A stretch of DNA of 64,000 bases from Cecembia calidifontis (lineage in GTDB: Bacteria; Bacteroidota; Bacteroidia; Cytophagales; Cyclobacteriaceae), in assembly GCF_004216715.1 (NCBI RefSeq), contig NZ_SGXG01000001.1, positions 2,836,501-2,900,500 on the forward strand, read 5' to 3'. Under the pieces are notes generated by a model. It worked only from the letters and a program-made list of their open reading frames with translations, had not been told where the DNA came from and ran no database searches. Both the position numbers and the translations under genes were made by a program. This document shows, piece after piece, positions 55,388-64,000 of the stretch (its first letter is position 1; every line of letters begins with the position of its first letter).

Positions 55388-56089
55388 GACACTATCCCGA
55401 TAAGTGTGTAAACTTTAAATTATGATTTTATTGTCAGGTATCAAGAAGCCTGACCCTATCACCAAATATAAGCAGGAAACTGTTAAGAATAGCTCCCCAG
55501 TCTCTGATAGGCATAGTCCATTTTTTCGATGCTTCTCTTGCAGCGAGAAAAACAGACTTCATTACGGCATCATCTGTCGGGAAAGAGAGCTTGTTTTTGG
55601 TGTATTTTCTGATCTTTCCATTGAGATTTTCAATCAGGTTGGTGGTATAGATGATTTTACGGATTTCAGCCGGGTAATCGAAGAAAACGGTGAGTTCATC
55701 CCAGTTGTCCCTCCAGCTTTTGATGGCATAAGCGTATTTGGATTCCCATTTTTTGGCAAAATCGTTCAGGGCAGCCCAAGCAGCATCTTTTGTAGGGGCG
55801 GTATAAATTTCCTTCATATCCCTTGTAAACGCCCTGCGGTCTTTCCATGCGACATATCTACATGCGTTTCTGATCTGGTGGACGACACATATCTGAGTGA
55901 CTGATTGGGGGAATGAAGCTTTTATCGTATCAGTAAACCCGTTCAGGTTGTCAGTTGCCGTTATGAGAATATCTTCAACCCCTCTGGCTTTCAGATCAGT
56001 AAGTACCCCCATCCAGAAAGCCGAAGATTCATTCTTGCCAAGCCAAAGGCCTAGGATCTCTTTAACCCAGATTGCAGCTTTTAGGGGTT

Positions 56090-56121
56090 AAAAAAGAAAA
56101 TTTCGGGAAATTTTCTTTTTT
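56090..56121. terminator. Hairpin with T-run in the IS1634 leader
   Basis: AAAAAAGAAAATTTC (56090-56104) pairs with GAAATTTTCTTTTTT (56107-56121) and is followed by more T. It works in both directions and probably prevents outside transcription from entering the transposase gene. Confidence 0.65.
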
Positions 56122-56244
56122 TTAGCTCCGATTACCCGTACCCCCCTACGTGATTTTTTTTCTACGGGCTGTATAAGGCCATTTTTCGGTTTGTAGTACA
56201 CAAGGGGTATTGCATCTTGGGGTTCAATACCAGTACTTTACACC

Positions 56245-58131
56245 ATGTATTTCAAGTTCTCTTTACGTAAACATCCCGACACGGGAAGACTGAGTGGGTA
56301 TTACCGGCTGGTGGAAAGTTACCGTAATGCGGACAACAGAGTGTGTCATCGCACTATCCTGAATATAGGTTTCATGGAGGATGCCGCACCCGAGCAGCTC
56401 AACAAAATACAGAAACACCTTACCGAGAAGTATGAGCACAAGGCTTCTCTTTTTGACCTGGAGGAAGATCCAATCGTCAGACGCTATGTTGAAGACTTCT
56501 GGAATCGGATCGTATCTTCCAAGAAGCTGGATATCAAGTCGGAACAGCAGCTGTCACGGATGGTGGATATGGATACCATCCAGCACAGTAATGCCAGAGA
56601 AATAGGAGCTGAGAATATTGCTTTCCAGACATGGGAGAAGCTGCAGCTTACACCTTTATTACTTTCGGCGGGATTCAGCGCCGAAGATGCAAGTCTTGCA
56701 GCCACACAGGTTGTATCCCGTGCGGTATACCCCGCTTCCGAACTCAAAACTGTCCGTTGGATAAAGGAAAACTCGGCAGTCTGTGAGCTTACGGGCTATG
56801 ATATGGATAAAATAACCAAGGACAAGCTGTACAAAAGTGCGCTTGAGCTATACAAAGTCAAAGATTCACTCGAAAAGCACCTTTCCAAACGTACCAATGA
56901 ACTCTTTGATCTACAGGATAAGATCATCCTTTATGACCTGACCAACACCTACTTTGAGGGAGAAAAACCGAACAGTAAGCTGGCACAATACGGGAGGAGT
57001 AAGGAAAAAAGAAAAGATGCGAAACTTGTTGTGCTGGCACTGGTAGTGAATGTGGAAGGGTTTATCAAGTACTCCTCTATCCTGGAAGGAAACATAGCAG
57101 ACTGCAACACACTTGCCGCAATGATTGAAAAGCTTTCCGTCCACACCTGTACAGGACCTGCGGTAGTGGTACTCGATGCAGGCATAGCCACCGAAGAAAA
57201 CCTGCATCTTATCCAGAGCAAAGGATACAGCTACCTCTGTGTAAGCAGGACAAAACTCAAGGATTATAGCTATGTGCCCGACAGGCTTACAACTCTGCTG
57301 GAAACAAAATCAAAGCAGAACATCAGACTCAGAGCAGTGTCCACAGAAAAAAACACAGACTATTATTTAGAAGTCAAAAGCCCTTCCAAAGAGAAGAAAG
57401 AGGAAGGCATGAAGCTACAGTTCGAAGAAAGGTTTGAACAGGAACTGCAAAAAATACACCATGCTCTCAACAGCAAGGGAGGGGTCAAAAAAACCGATAA
57501 AGTCCACCAGCGCATCGGGAGGGCCAAAGAAAAGTATCCATCAGTCCAGTATTATTATGAGATCACTGTTGAAAGTGACCCTAAAACAGAACAGGCGACA
57601 GCAATGTCATGGAAGAAAAACCCGGAACGGGAGCAGGCAAAAGCTGATAATCTGGGTATCTATTTTTTACGGACAAACCTGAACGTGCAGGAGGAGTACA
57701 TCATCTGGAATATCTATAACACTATCAGGGAAATAGAAAATGCTTTCCGCACCCTCAAAACCGACTTGGACCTTAGACCGATTTACCATAAAAATGATGA
57801 TGCCACCATGGCGCATCTACATCTGGGAATCCTTGCATATTGGATAGTCAATACAGTGAGGTACCAGCTCAAACAGAATGGAATAAAAAGCTGCTGGGGT
57901 GAAATAGTAAGAATAGGCAACACACAAAAGGTCATCACTACATCAGGGAAAAACACCTATGACAAAATCATTACCACACGCAAGTGTACAGTTCCAAACA
58001 AAAACCTAAAAGAAATTTACGATATTCTTCAGGCCAAATACCAACCGTTTACAAAAAGAAAATCCGTAGTACACAAACTTGAACTCAAAAAAACAGAAAT
58101 ACCCAAATTACAGCTACTTACAGGCGGATAG
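56245..58131 (+). CDS. IS1634-family (DDE) transposase
   Basis: A 628-aa intact protein. The N-terminal region is the usual family leader (YFKFSLRKHPDTGRLSGYYR). The catalytic acids are near IILYDLTNTYFEGEK and VVVLDAGIATEENL, and the C-terminal EIENAFRTLKTDLDLRPIYH carries the last Glu. It is in the opposite orientation to the host IS256 gene and stops 12 bp before the element end. Confidence 0.93.
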   Translation: MYFKFSLRKHPDTGRLSGYYRLVESYRNADNRVCHRTILNIGFMEDAAPEQLNKIQKHLTEKYEHKASLFDLEEDPIVRRYVEDFWNRIVSSKKLDIKSEQQLSRMVDMDTIQHSNAREIGAENIAFQTWEKLQLTPLLLSAGFSAEDASLAATQVVSRAVYPASELKTVRWIKENSAVCELTGYDMDKITKDKLYKSALELYKVKDSLEKHLSKRTNELFDLQDKIILYDLTNTYFEGEKPNSKLAQYGRSKEKRKDAKLVVLALVVNVEGFIKYSSILEGNIADCNTLAAMIEKLSVHTCTGPAVVVLDAGIATEENLHLIQSKGYSYLCVSRTKLKDYSYVPDRLTTLLETKSKQNIRLRAVSTEKNTDYYLEVKSPSKEKKEEGMKLQFEERFEQELQKIHHALNSKGGVKKTDKVHQRIGRAKEKYPSVQYYYEITVESDPKTEQATAMSWKKNPEREQAKADNLGIYFLRTNLNVQEEYIIWNIYNTIREIENAFRTLKTDLDLRPIYHKNDDATMAHLHLGILAYWIVNTVRYQLKQNGIKSCWGEIVRIGNTQKVITTSGKNTYDKIITTRKCTVPNKNLKEIYDILQAKYQPFTKRKSVVHKLELKKTEIPKLQLLTGG

Positions 58132-58932
58132 CTGCAATCTGGGTTAAGGCCGTTAGTTCTGAGGCCAACGGCAATGTAAACGGTCTTGTTGACCACTTTG
58201 GAGTTCTCCCTGACTTTGAAGGATATACCGTCCATCCAAACGATCAGGTATACAGGGTCAAGCGGCCTGTTTCTCCATGCAACAATATCCTCCGCTACGG
58301 CACCGGTAACCCTTGAGATGGTGGAAGTGGATACATTGATGTCATAAAGCTCGCGGATCTGCTCTTCGATGTCCTGGTTTGACATTCCCTTGGCATACAT
58401 GGATATGATCACGTTTTCAACGCCCTCCGCCATGCTTCTGCGTTTGGGCACGAGAGCAGGCTCAAAGCTACCCTCCCTGTCTCTTGGAACTTTGATTTCA
58501 GCTTCCCCAAATGTGTTTTTTATTGTTTTGGTGGAATAGCCGTTCCTTGAATTGGGATTATCGGAATTCTGATGCTTTTCATAGCCAAGATGGGCATCCA
58601 GCTCGCCTTCAAGCATTTTCTCAACGGCTCTTTTCTGAAGCTGTTGAAGGAAGGAATTAAGCTCCCCGGCAGTCCTGAACTGCTTGAGGAAGTCATCATT
58701 TAGGAGATCTTCTTTTTTCATTTTTGTAATCTGTGTGTTATAAAGGTAAGAAATTGTCCACACACAGACCGGGGGGCGCCTACCGCGGGTTCCTCAAATT
58801 CCCTGTGCGATTTCTTCTAAATCACACAGAGAATTTCGAGGTTTAACTTTAACTTCGTAAGTAGTGAAACCAACTTACACAGTTTGTGTCATAGTCCCCT
58901 TTCTAAATTTTAACTCAAAAAATAATTTGAAC

Positions 58933-60228
58933 CTAAGCGCCAATTTCTTGTTCTTCATCATCTTCTTCTTCAAAACCAACACATAAATAGGGGATGAAGA
59001 TGAAAATCAGTCCCAAAGGAAGGGCAAAGATGGGTTCACCAAAACCTAAACCGAGAAAGATTACAATTTGATAGAAAGATGCCTCATAACTTCCAAATTT
59101 TATGAATGCCAATCTTCCTACTTGAAAAAGTAAAAATAACAATCCGACAAGGCCAAATCTAGCCATGAAATCAAAAATACTGTTTGATAGGTTGAAGTTA
59201 GAAATTGGAACTTCATAAACAGTACTTGGGATATCGCCATAAGTATTGCCGACTCCTAAAATCAGTTTTTCCTTTAAATGCCGGTATGTAAAAACTGCGC
59301 TGGAGAACCTATTCATTTTAACTTCTCCTCCGTTTTCAAGATAGTACTGAAGATCGAATTTAATTGACTCAAAATCTTCTAGTTTCTCTAAATCCTCTTT
59401 GTATGTTTGGGTTATTTTATCACCTAGAAATGGTAAGTAGATAAATGCCAAGGCCATTATTGTGAATAATGCAACAAGTCCCATATTCCAAGACCCTCCC
59501 TTTTGTCTGTAAATAAAGAGGCTTAACACCGCATAACTCACAAAAGCAGTTGTAGAAAGGGTTGTTGCTAATGCAATAGATAAGATAAAAAATCTTTTAT
59601 CTAATTTGAAATCGTTTTGAAGAAGGTGAAAGTAGATAGCAAAAACCAAAAAACATCCAAATGCTCCTGGTTCCCATGCAAAGCCGGAATTTCTAATTGA
59701 ATGTATCCGATCATAAGTGAAAACAATAATATTTGAATAAGTATCTGTAATATCATTAATAGGAGGCAGAACCCCCATGACAGTTCTTCCAAGGGAAAAC
59801 AAAAAATTTCCTCCACCAAGTAATTGAACTGAATAAAAAACTAAGGAAATGAGAGTTAAATGATAGACAACTGTTGAAAATTGATAAAATAGGTTTTCTT
59901 TCAATGCCAGGCAAAATGCATAACTGAGCAAAATAAATTTAAAAAGAAAAATTATATCGCTGATTAAAGAGCTGAAAGGGAGAAAATTAATGGTGTAGTT
60001 TCTGACAAATATTAATAATAAATATCCCACCATAAAGTAGAAAAAAACCAGTAAGTCTTCTTTGAATACCCTCTTCATGTAAAAACTGTATGATATGAGC
60101 ACTAGAAGGAAAATACCCCAAATGATGTTTGATTGAGTGATGAAAGTGCCTTTTGAAGTTATGAGGAGAAAAATGAAGGTTAAAAAATAATCAAACTTAT
60201 TGAATTTAGGGTTCATACGGGTTTTCAT
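58933..60228 (-). CDS. O-antigen ligase/polymerase-type (Wzy-like) membrane protein
   Basis: A 431-aa protein with about 11-12 transmembrane helices and one long loop (about 270-345). The motif RNSGFAWEPGAFG resembles the RxxGxxxEPG-type block of Wzy/WaaL O-antigen polymerases and ligases. The C-terminus is strongly acidic. A second ATG at 60216 is an alternative start. It would polymerise the repeat units exported by the wza-wzc-wzx operon, although it is transcribed towards that operon. Confidence 0.8.
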   Translation of the reverse strand: MKTRMNPKFNKFDYFLTFIFLLITSKGTFITQSNIIWGIFLLVLISYSFYMKRVFKEDLLVFFYFMVGYLLLIFVRNYTINFLPFSSLISDIIFLFKFILLSYAFCLALKENLFYQFSTVVYHLTLISLVFYSVQLLGGGNFLFSLGRTVMGVLPPINDITDTYSNIIVFTYDRIHSIRNSGFAWEPGAFGCFLVFAIYFHLLQNDFKLDKRFFILSIALATTLSTTAFVSYAVLSLFIYRQKGGSWNMGLVALFTIMALAFIYLPFLGDKITQTYKEDLEKLEDFESIKFDLQYYLENGGEVKMNRFSSAVFTYRHLKEKLILGVGNTYGDIPSTVYEVPISNFNLSNSIFDFMARFGLVGLLFLLFQVGRLAFIKFGSYEASFYQIVIFLGLGFGEPIFALPLGLIFIFIPYLCVGFEEEDDEEQEIGA

Positions 60229-60479
60229 TTAATAATTTTGTAATTGTATGAATGAAGTCAAATTTAGTCTATTAAATCGGTTTGTAAAATGAAAAGTAAA
60301 TGAATCAAAAAATTTTATTGGTTTAATCAACTTAATTAACAATGAATTGAGACTAATTTTCCATTTTAGGTTTAATGAAAATGTTTAGCCTTAAATGACT
60401 ATACTACAACCTAAATCTTAATATAAAGTTCCTGCTCTATTAATCATTAATTGTTCATTAAAAATTGTTTAGATGGTAA

Positions 60480-61814
60480 CAATGCTGTCCTAAATAATTT
60501 ACAAGACAGATGTTTAGCTGTGTTTCTGCAATTTCTATTGTGATTTTATCTGTAATCCGGAAATAGAACCCCCTGTTGGCTTTTTTGAGGAGGTTTTTCA
60601 TGGTCTTCAAAGGGTTTGTCCAGCCACTTTTGCAGCTCTATTTTAACGAATATGTTCAGTCTGATAAATGCAACCAGATTGGACAGATGCCATCCGAATT
60701 TAGCGGTTGCCTTCATCACTTTTAGGAGCAGAATGGTGATCAGCGCGGTCCATATCTGGATCATCACGGCATTTTTCGATGTTCCGATAAAGGTTTTGAT
60801 ATGGAGTAACTGCTTGATGTCCCTGAAGAAGATCTCAATCTCCCATCGGCACCGGTAAAGATCACCGATTGTCTTTGCTGACCATTTGAAGTTATTGGTA
60901 ATCAGTTCGACGGTCTGTCGGTTTTTTTCGTCCCATACAGCCACTCTTCTGAGTTTTCCGGGGTACTTCACTTTTGACTGCGGGTTTACCAGTTCAATTT
61001 CTTCGTCTATCAGTACTTCCTGTGCAGTATTTTCAGGGAGTCGACGTTCATTGATTGTGCTGAACTTAAGGTTATCCTTGTGCCTTATGACGAAAAAGAC
61101 CCCCTTGCTGTCCCAAATGTTGAGCATCGGAAAGTCATTGTAATAGCGGTCCGCCACTATAACGGATCCTTTCTCCAAAGGAATATCATAAGCGCCTTTA
61201 TTGTCTGCCATACTTCCTTCTGTAATATTCACATAAACAGGGAGTTTCCCGTCATAGTCCAGAAGCGTATGCATCTTTACAGCACCCTTTTTGGTCCTGA
61301 AGGTTGCCCAGTCAAACATCGAAAGGCAAAGACTTACCACCGTGGAGTCGAGCAGATAGACGGGAGCCTTGATCCGTAGTTTTACCCTGCTCAGGGACGC
61401 CTGCTGTCCTAAATGCTTCAGAAGCCCGTAATACAGCTCCTTGAACAGGTCAGAGTCCCTGCGCTTGTTCTGATAACTGATACTGGACTTGGATGGTGCC
61501 TTGGCAATCCCCAGATGGTTGAGGTTCCCCGTGGCCGAACGCAGGCCGTTTGAAATATCCCTTACAGAAGTACTTTTGGCAAAATGGCAAAAAAGCATGG
61601 AAACCAAATGCGTCCAGCTGTCAAAGCCTTTGCAGCCCTTGTCCGTTTGCTTCTCTTCAACCAGTTTCTTGAAAATTGAACGCTCGATTTTTTTAATAAT
61701 CTGAGAAAACAATGTAATATTACTCATGGGAGGTTTATGTTTTTTGGTGCAAACCCAAAATAGCTATTTTGGGCAAAAAACCAGACCTCTCATATTTTAT
61801 TTAGGACGGTATTG
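60480..61814 (-). mobile_element. IS4-family element, copy 3 of 3 (1335 bp)
   Basis: It has the same 18-bp ends as copies 1 and 2. The 9-bp duplication AGATGGTAA is perfect (60471-60479 and 61815-61823). The duplicated bases contain the ATG of the downstream deacetylase gene. Confidence 0.93.
60546..61727 (-). CDS. IS4-family DDE transposase (copy 3)
   Basis: A 393-aa intact protein, differing from copy 1 by Gly for Glu in LYYGLLKHL. DDE and YREK motifs are intact. It is the same orientation as copy 1. Confidence 0.94.
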   Translation of the reverse strand: MSNITLFSQIIKKIERSIFKKLVEEKQTDKGCKGFDSWTHLVSMLFCHFAKSTSVRDISNGLRSATGNLNHLGIAKAPSKSSISYQNKRRDSDLFKELYYGLLKHLGQQASLSRVKLRIKAPVYLLDSTVVSLCLSMFDWATFRTKKGAVKMHTLLDYDGKLPVYVNITEGSMADNKGAYDIPLEKGSVIVADRYYNDFPMLNIWDSKGVFFVIRHKDNLKFSTINERRLPENTAQEVLIDEEIELVNPQSKVKYPGKLRRVAVWDEKNRQTVELITNNFKWSAKTIGDLYRCRWEIEIFFRDIKQLLHIKTFIGTSKNAVMIQIWTALITILLLKVMKATAKFGWHLSNLVAFIRLNIFVKIELQKWLDKPFEDHEKPPQKSQQGVLFPDYR

Positions 61815-61816
61815 AG

Positions 61817-62581
61817 ATGGTAATAACAGATCAAATCCAAGAAGTAAAAGAATTTTTAAGGTGTCATCCAAATCTTATTATTAATGCTGATGATTTTGGG
61901 AAATCAGAATTAGTCAATGAGGGTATAATCTTTTGTTTTAAAAATGAGCTAATTACCAGTGCTTCATTGATGGCAAATGAAGAGGGGACCGATTCAGCGA
62001 TTAAGTATATCAAAGAAAACAGGCTGTCTACTATTGGTGCACATATTAATTTGACTGAAGGGTATCCAATGGGTAAATTTGATGTTGATTTATTGTTGAA
62101 TCATGATGGGACCTGGAATAAAAATAATTATTGGAATCCTAAAATTTTGAATAGGGGGATCCTTGAAAAAATTACTGATGAAATAAATCTTCAATTGGAT
62201 AAAATTATTGATAGTGGTATTAATTTATGTCATTTAAATTCTCATCATCATATTCATACCATTCCTTTTTTGTTTTCTGTATTTTTCAAAATTGCCAAAA
62301 AGAGAAATATTAAAATGAGAATGGCCCAGACCTATTCAGAAGGGAATTATGTAAAATATTATTATAGAAAATTTATTAATAATCTCTTGAAATCAAACGG
62401 ACTTGCATTTTCTGATTATTTTAAAACAATAAATGCCTTTGTCATTCGAAAAAACAACTTAAGGGGCAAAAATGTTGAAATCATGGTTCATCCTTCTTTT
62501 ACAGCTGACTTTTCTAAATTGGTTGATACTTGGGAAGATAAAGACTTTATTAGTGAACTAATTATGTTGATGGAAGATTGA
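61817..62581 (+). CDS. YdjC/ChbG-family carbohydrate deacetylase
   Basis: A 254-aa protein. Metal ligands are the Asp-Asp of LIINADDFGKS, His of IGAHINLTEG and His of CHLNSHHHIHTIP. The family removes N-acetyl groups from sugars. The ATG at 61817 lies within the 9-bp target duplication of IS4 copy 3, so the start was preserved but the native upstream DNA was displaced by 1344 bp. Next to surface-polysaccharide genes, it could trim acetyl groups of the polymer, which is inference. Confidence 0.85.
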   Translation: MVITDQIQEVKEFLRCHPNLIINADDFGKSELVNEGIIFCFKNELITSASLMANEEGTDSAIKYIKENRLSTIGAHINLTEGYPMGKFDVDLLLNHDGTWNKNNYWNPKILNRGILEKITDEINLQLDKIIDSGINLCHLNSHHHIHTIPFLFSVFFKIAKKRNIKMRMAQTYSEGNYVKYYYRKFINNLLKSNGLAFSDYFKTINAFVIRKNNLRGKNVEIMVHPSFTADFSKLVDTWEDKDFISELIMLMED

Positions 62582-62708
62582 ATTTTATCAATCCTAAAAT
62601 TAAAGAAGCTTATCGAGAGGCTAACAACTAGATTATTTAATTTAATAGGTGCTTTTTGTGTACAAATATGCAAAATGTATCTTTATCAGGATTTATTATT
62701 GAAACATT

Positions 62709-63680
62709 ATGCATATACCTGCTATTTACGATATACTTGATGACAATATTAATTTGAGCTTTAATTTTGGTGAAGTTGCATTGCGTAACTTGAACTTTAA
62801 AGGCTATTGGTGCAATATTGATATTTTTCAAACCAAACCTATCTCTGCGGCTTATGAACCAATAATTGACATAAATGGAAAGGAGAACAGGAAAATACTG
62901 TTATATATTTCTTATCCTATTTCACAAAAATTGCCTGTTCTTTCTTTTAAGAATGGTTACATCTGTTACACTCCCAATCAGTATAAACATTATTTTTTGG
63001 ATTGTAATATTAGTCCAGAAGAATATCTTCAGACATTCCAATCAAAAACCAGGTCTACATTAAAAAGAAAAATAAAAAAAGTTAGCAGTTCCTGCACCCA
63101 TACGGAATATTTTAAGGTGTATAAGTCGCCTGAAGAAATCTTGGAATTTCTCCCCCTTGCAAAAGAAATTTCTGATAAATCATTCCAATTTCAATTTTTA
63201 AATCAAGGACTCAAATATTCTGATTTGTATATTAATGAATACTTGGAAAGAGCAAGAGAAGGGAAAATATTAGGGTTTATTTTATTTGTTGAAGATAAAC
63301 CTGTTGCCTATAACCTTAACCCCATATATGATGGAGGTGTCATGATTTACTATTACACAGGTTATGATTCAAACTATTCTGAGTATTCGCCTGGCACGGT
63401 ATTACAATACAAAACCATAGAATTTGCCATGAATTCTGATTTTGTTAATAAATATGACCTTTGTATAGGGGAAGGTAAACACAAGGAATATTTTACAGAG
63501 CAGTTTATTTTTTGTGGGGACATTTACTATTTTCCCCTAAATATTAAGCATTCATTTATCCTGATATCAAAAGTTGCTTTTGATAACCTAATTAAAGTAA
63601 TTAAAAACACAGGTAAACTGTTTTTCAATTTGGACAAAGTCAAAAAATGGATGCGAAATAATTTAAAGAGAAACAAATAA
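62709..63680 (+). CDS. GNAT/FemAB-like (BioF2-like) acyltransferase
   Basis: A 323-aa protein resembling the acetyltransferase_6 (BioF2-like, FemAB-fold) group: KTRSTLKRKIKKVSS, the GFILFVEDKPVAYNLNPIYD core strand, YYYTGYDSNYSEYSPGTVL and KTIEFAMNS. Such proteins occur in exopolysaccharide loci and may acylate sugars or lipids. No signal peptide. 127 bp separate it from the deacetylase gene. Confidence 0.78.
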   Translation: MHIPAIYDILDDNINLSFNFGEVALRNLNFKGYWCNIDIFQTKPISAAYEPIIDINGKENRKILLYISYPISQKLPVLSFKNGYICYTPNQYKHYFLDCNISPEEYLQTFQSKTRSTLKRKIKKVSSSCTHTEYFKVYKSPEEILEFLPLAKEISDKSFQFQFLNQGLKYSDLYINEYLERAREGKILGFILFVEDKPVAYNLNPIYDGGVMIYYYTGYDSNYSEYSPGTVLQYKTIEFAMNSDFVNKYDLCIGEGKHKEYFTEQFIFCGDIYYFPLNIKHSFILISKVAFDNLIKVIKNTGKLFFNLDKVKKWMRNNLKRNK

Positions 63681-63736
63681 GCATAATAAGGGGATTATGA
63701 TTAGTATATGGACATATTCTAACTCAACTTTTTATC

Positions 63737-64000
63737 TTAGTTTTTAATAAATTTCTCAGAGACCAAAAATCTAAAACCATCAGTTACTTGAACAATGTAA
63801 GTCCCTCTTATTAAAAAAGAAACATCCATTGTAATTGTTGCATCAATACTATTTTCGCTAAATTCCTTCATGATCTGGCCATTCATAGAAATGATCTTTA
63901 TCTCATAATAATTATCTGATTTGGAATTAAGAAAGAACAGGCTCAACTGATTACTTGTAGGGTTCGGGCCAATTTTTAGTGAAAATCCTTCTTTGTCATC
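63737..64000 (-). CDS. C-terminal end of a type IX secretion cargo protein, partial
   Basis: The minus-strand frame is open from the window edge (DDKEGFSLKIGPNPTSNQ) to TAA at 63737. It shows the T9SS sorting-domain pattern: PNPTSN, ISMNGQIMKEF, IRGTYIVQV and a closing VSEKFIKN. The protein is exported and anchored through the C-terminal domain. The catalytic or structural part lies beyond the window. Confidence 0.9.
   Translation of the reverse strand, partial: DDKEGFSLKIGPNPTSNQLSLFFLNSKSDNYYEIKIISMNGQIMKEFSENSIDATITMDVSFLIRGTYIVQVTDGFRFLVSEKFIKN

Larger units (their letters stand above)
56066..58143 (+). mobile_element. IS1634-like element nested in IS256 (2078 bp)
   Basis: The terminal inverted repeat is CCCAGATTGCAGCT, with a 4-bp duplication TTAA (56062-56065 and 58144-58147). 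It holds one long transposase gene and a hairpin (56090-56121) ahead of it. Confidence 0.88.
55434..58721 (-). pseudogene. IS256-family transposase split by a nested element
   Basis: The N-terminal part runs from ATG 58721 (MKKEDLLNDDFLKQF) to the insertion at 58148, ending YIAVGLRTNGL. The C-terminal part resumes at 56061 and ends at 55434. Joining them through the single TTAA gives VGLRTNGLKEILGLWLGKNE in frame. The DDE core is split: MDGISFKV carries one catalytic Asp in the N-part, and the remainder (ITATDNLNGFTDTI, TTNLIENLNGKIRKY) is in the C-part. It is inactive unless the nested element excises precisely. Confidence 0.92.
55388..58898 (-). mobile_element. IS256-family element, interrupted by an IS1634-like element
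   Basis: The ends are GACACTATCCC (55388 onward) and the complement of GGGACTATGAC (to 58898). An 8-bp duplication CTTTCTAA is perfect (55380-55387 and 58899-58906), as expected for IS256. Subtracting the nested element gives a 1429-bp IS256. Confidence 0.88.

Noticed and set aside
55422..55904. Plus-strand ORF of 160 aa
   Set aside because: It lies fully antisense to the IS256 transposase, whose minus-strand frame has clear family motifs.
56066..58143. Split IS256 transposase pieces as two separate genes
   Set aside because: Joining across the TTAA-flanked insert restores one continuous reading frame, so they are parts of one interrupted gene.
21229..61814. Composite transposon bounded by IS4 copies 1 and 3
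   Set aside because: Each copy has its own perfect 9-bp duplication at both ends, so each inserted independently, and the interval contains essential genes.
1..64000. CRISPR arrays, tRNA or rRNA genes
   Set aside because: No regularly spaced 25-40-bp repeats with unique spacers, no tRNA-like cloverleaf regions and no rRNA segments were noticed. The short TACTTGGTAC tandem is too small and has no spacers.

Overview
The window reads as a chromosomal segment of a Bacteroidota bacterium, most likely Cytophagales and Cyclobacteriaceae-like. The evidence is AT-rich intergenic DNA, several perfect TAnnTTTG promoter -7 elements, many lipoprotein signal peptides, a type IX secretion C-terminal tail at the right edge, and a saccharolytic and sulfatase gene repertoire. 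The genus assignment is inference.

Layout. (1) 1-7.2 kb: a polysaccharide-degradation locus with the tail of a GH144-like endo-glucanase, a GH43 fused to a discoidin domain, a GH3 beta-glucosidase, a second GH43 lipoprotein and an S1 sulfatase. (2) 7.3-26 kb: housekeeping and accessory genes. These include a PNPOx-like protein, a PQQ-type sugar dehydrogenase, a yeast-type cytosine deaminase, an aminotransferase V, an M14 peptidase, a Tat-exported phosphoesterase, a sialate O-acetylesterase, pgi, a serpin and metZ. At least four broken genes lie here, one of them a C69/secernin peptidase split by a single in-frame stop codon. (3) 26.1-27.4 kb: pth and rplY. (4) 27.6-40.3 kb, all on the minus strand: a CDP-sugar cluster (rfbF, rfbG, two RmlC-like epimerases, two SDRs, an FAD protein). 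It is followed by an epimerase-like gene, a JAMM peptidase and a fused CysO-MoeZ protein (ubiquitin-like carrier + E1-like adenylyltransferase + rhodanese). (5) 42.2-44 kb: prs and comB. (6) 44.2-55.3 kb: an exopolysaccharide operon, consisting of a degenerate ManC-like protein, Wza, Wzc, Wzx, three glycosyltransferases, fcl and gmd. (7) 58.9-64 kb: a Wzy-like polymerase, a YdjC deacetylase, a FemAB/BioF2-like acyltransferase and a partial T9SS cargo gene.

Seven transposable elements can be bounded from their ends: three 1335-bp copies of one IS4-family element (9-bp target duplications), a second IS4-family element (9 bp), an IS3-family element (about 4 bp), and an IS256-family element (8 bp) that is itself interrupted by an IS1634-like element (TTAA duplication). 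They sit at functional boundaries: exactly at a start codon, two to five bases upstream of another, in the U-tract of the prs terminator, and in the arm of a terminator between convergent genes.

The genes work together as follows. The rfb and fcl/gmd genes make CDP-6-deoxyhexose and GDP-L-fucose precursors. The glycosyltransferases, Wzx, Wzy, Wzc and Wza assemble and export a surface polysaccharide. The prs-rplY-pth neighbourhood common in bacteria is split by about 15 kb, so the CDP-sugar/CysO block looks like an inserted accessory island. The most unusual part is the CysO-MoeZ fusion beside a Mec-type JAMM peptidase: a compact protein-thiocarboxylate sulfur-transfer module whose sulfur acceptor (cysteine, homocysteine or a sugar) is not evident from the window.
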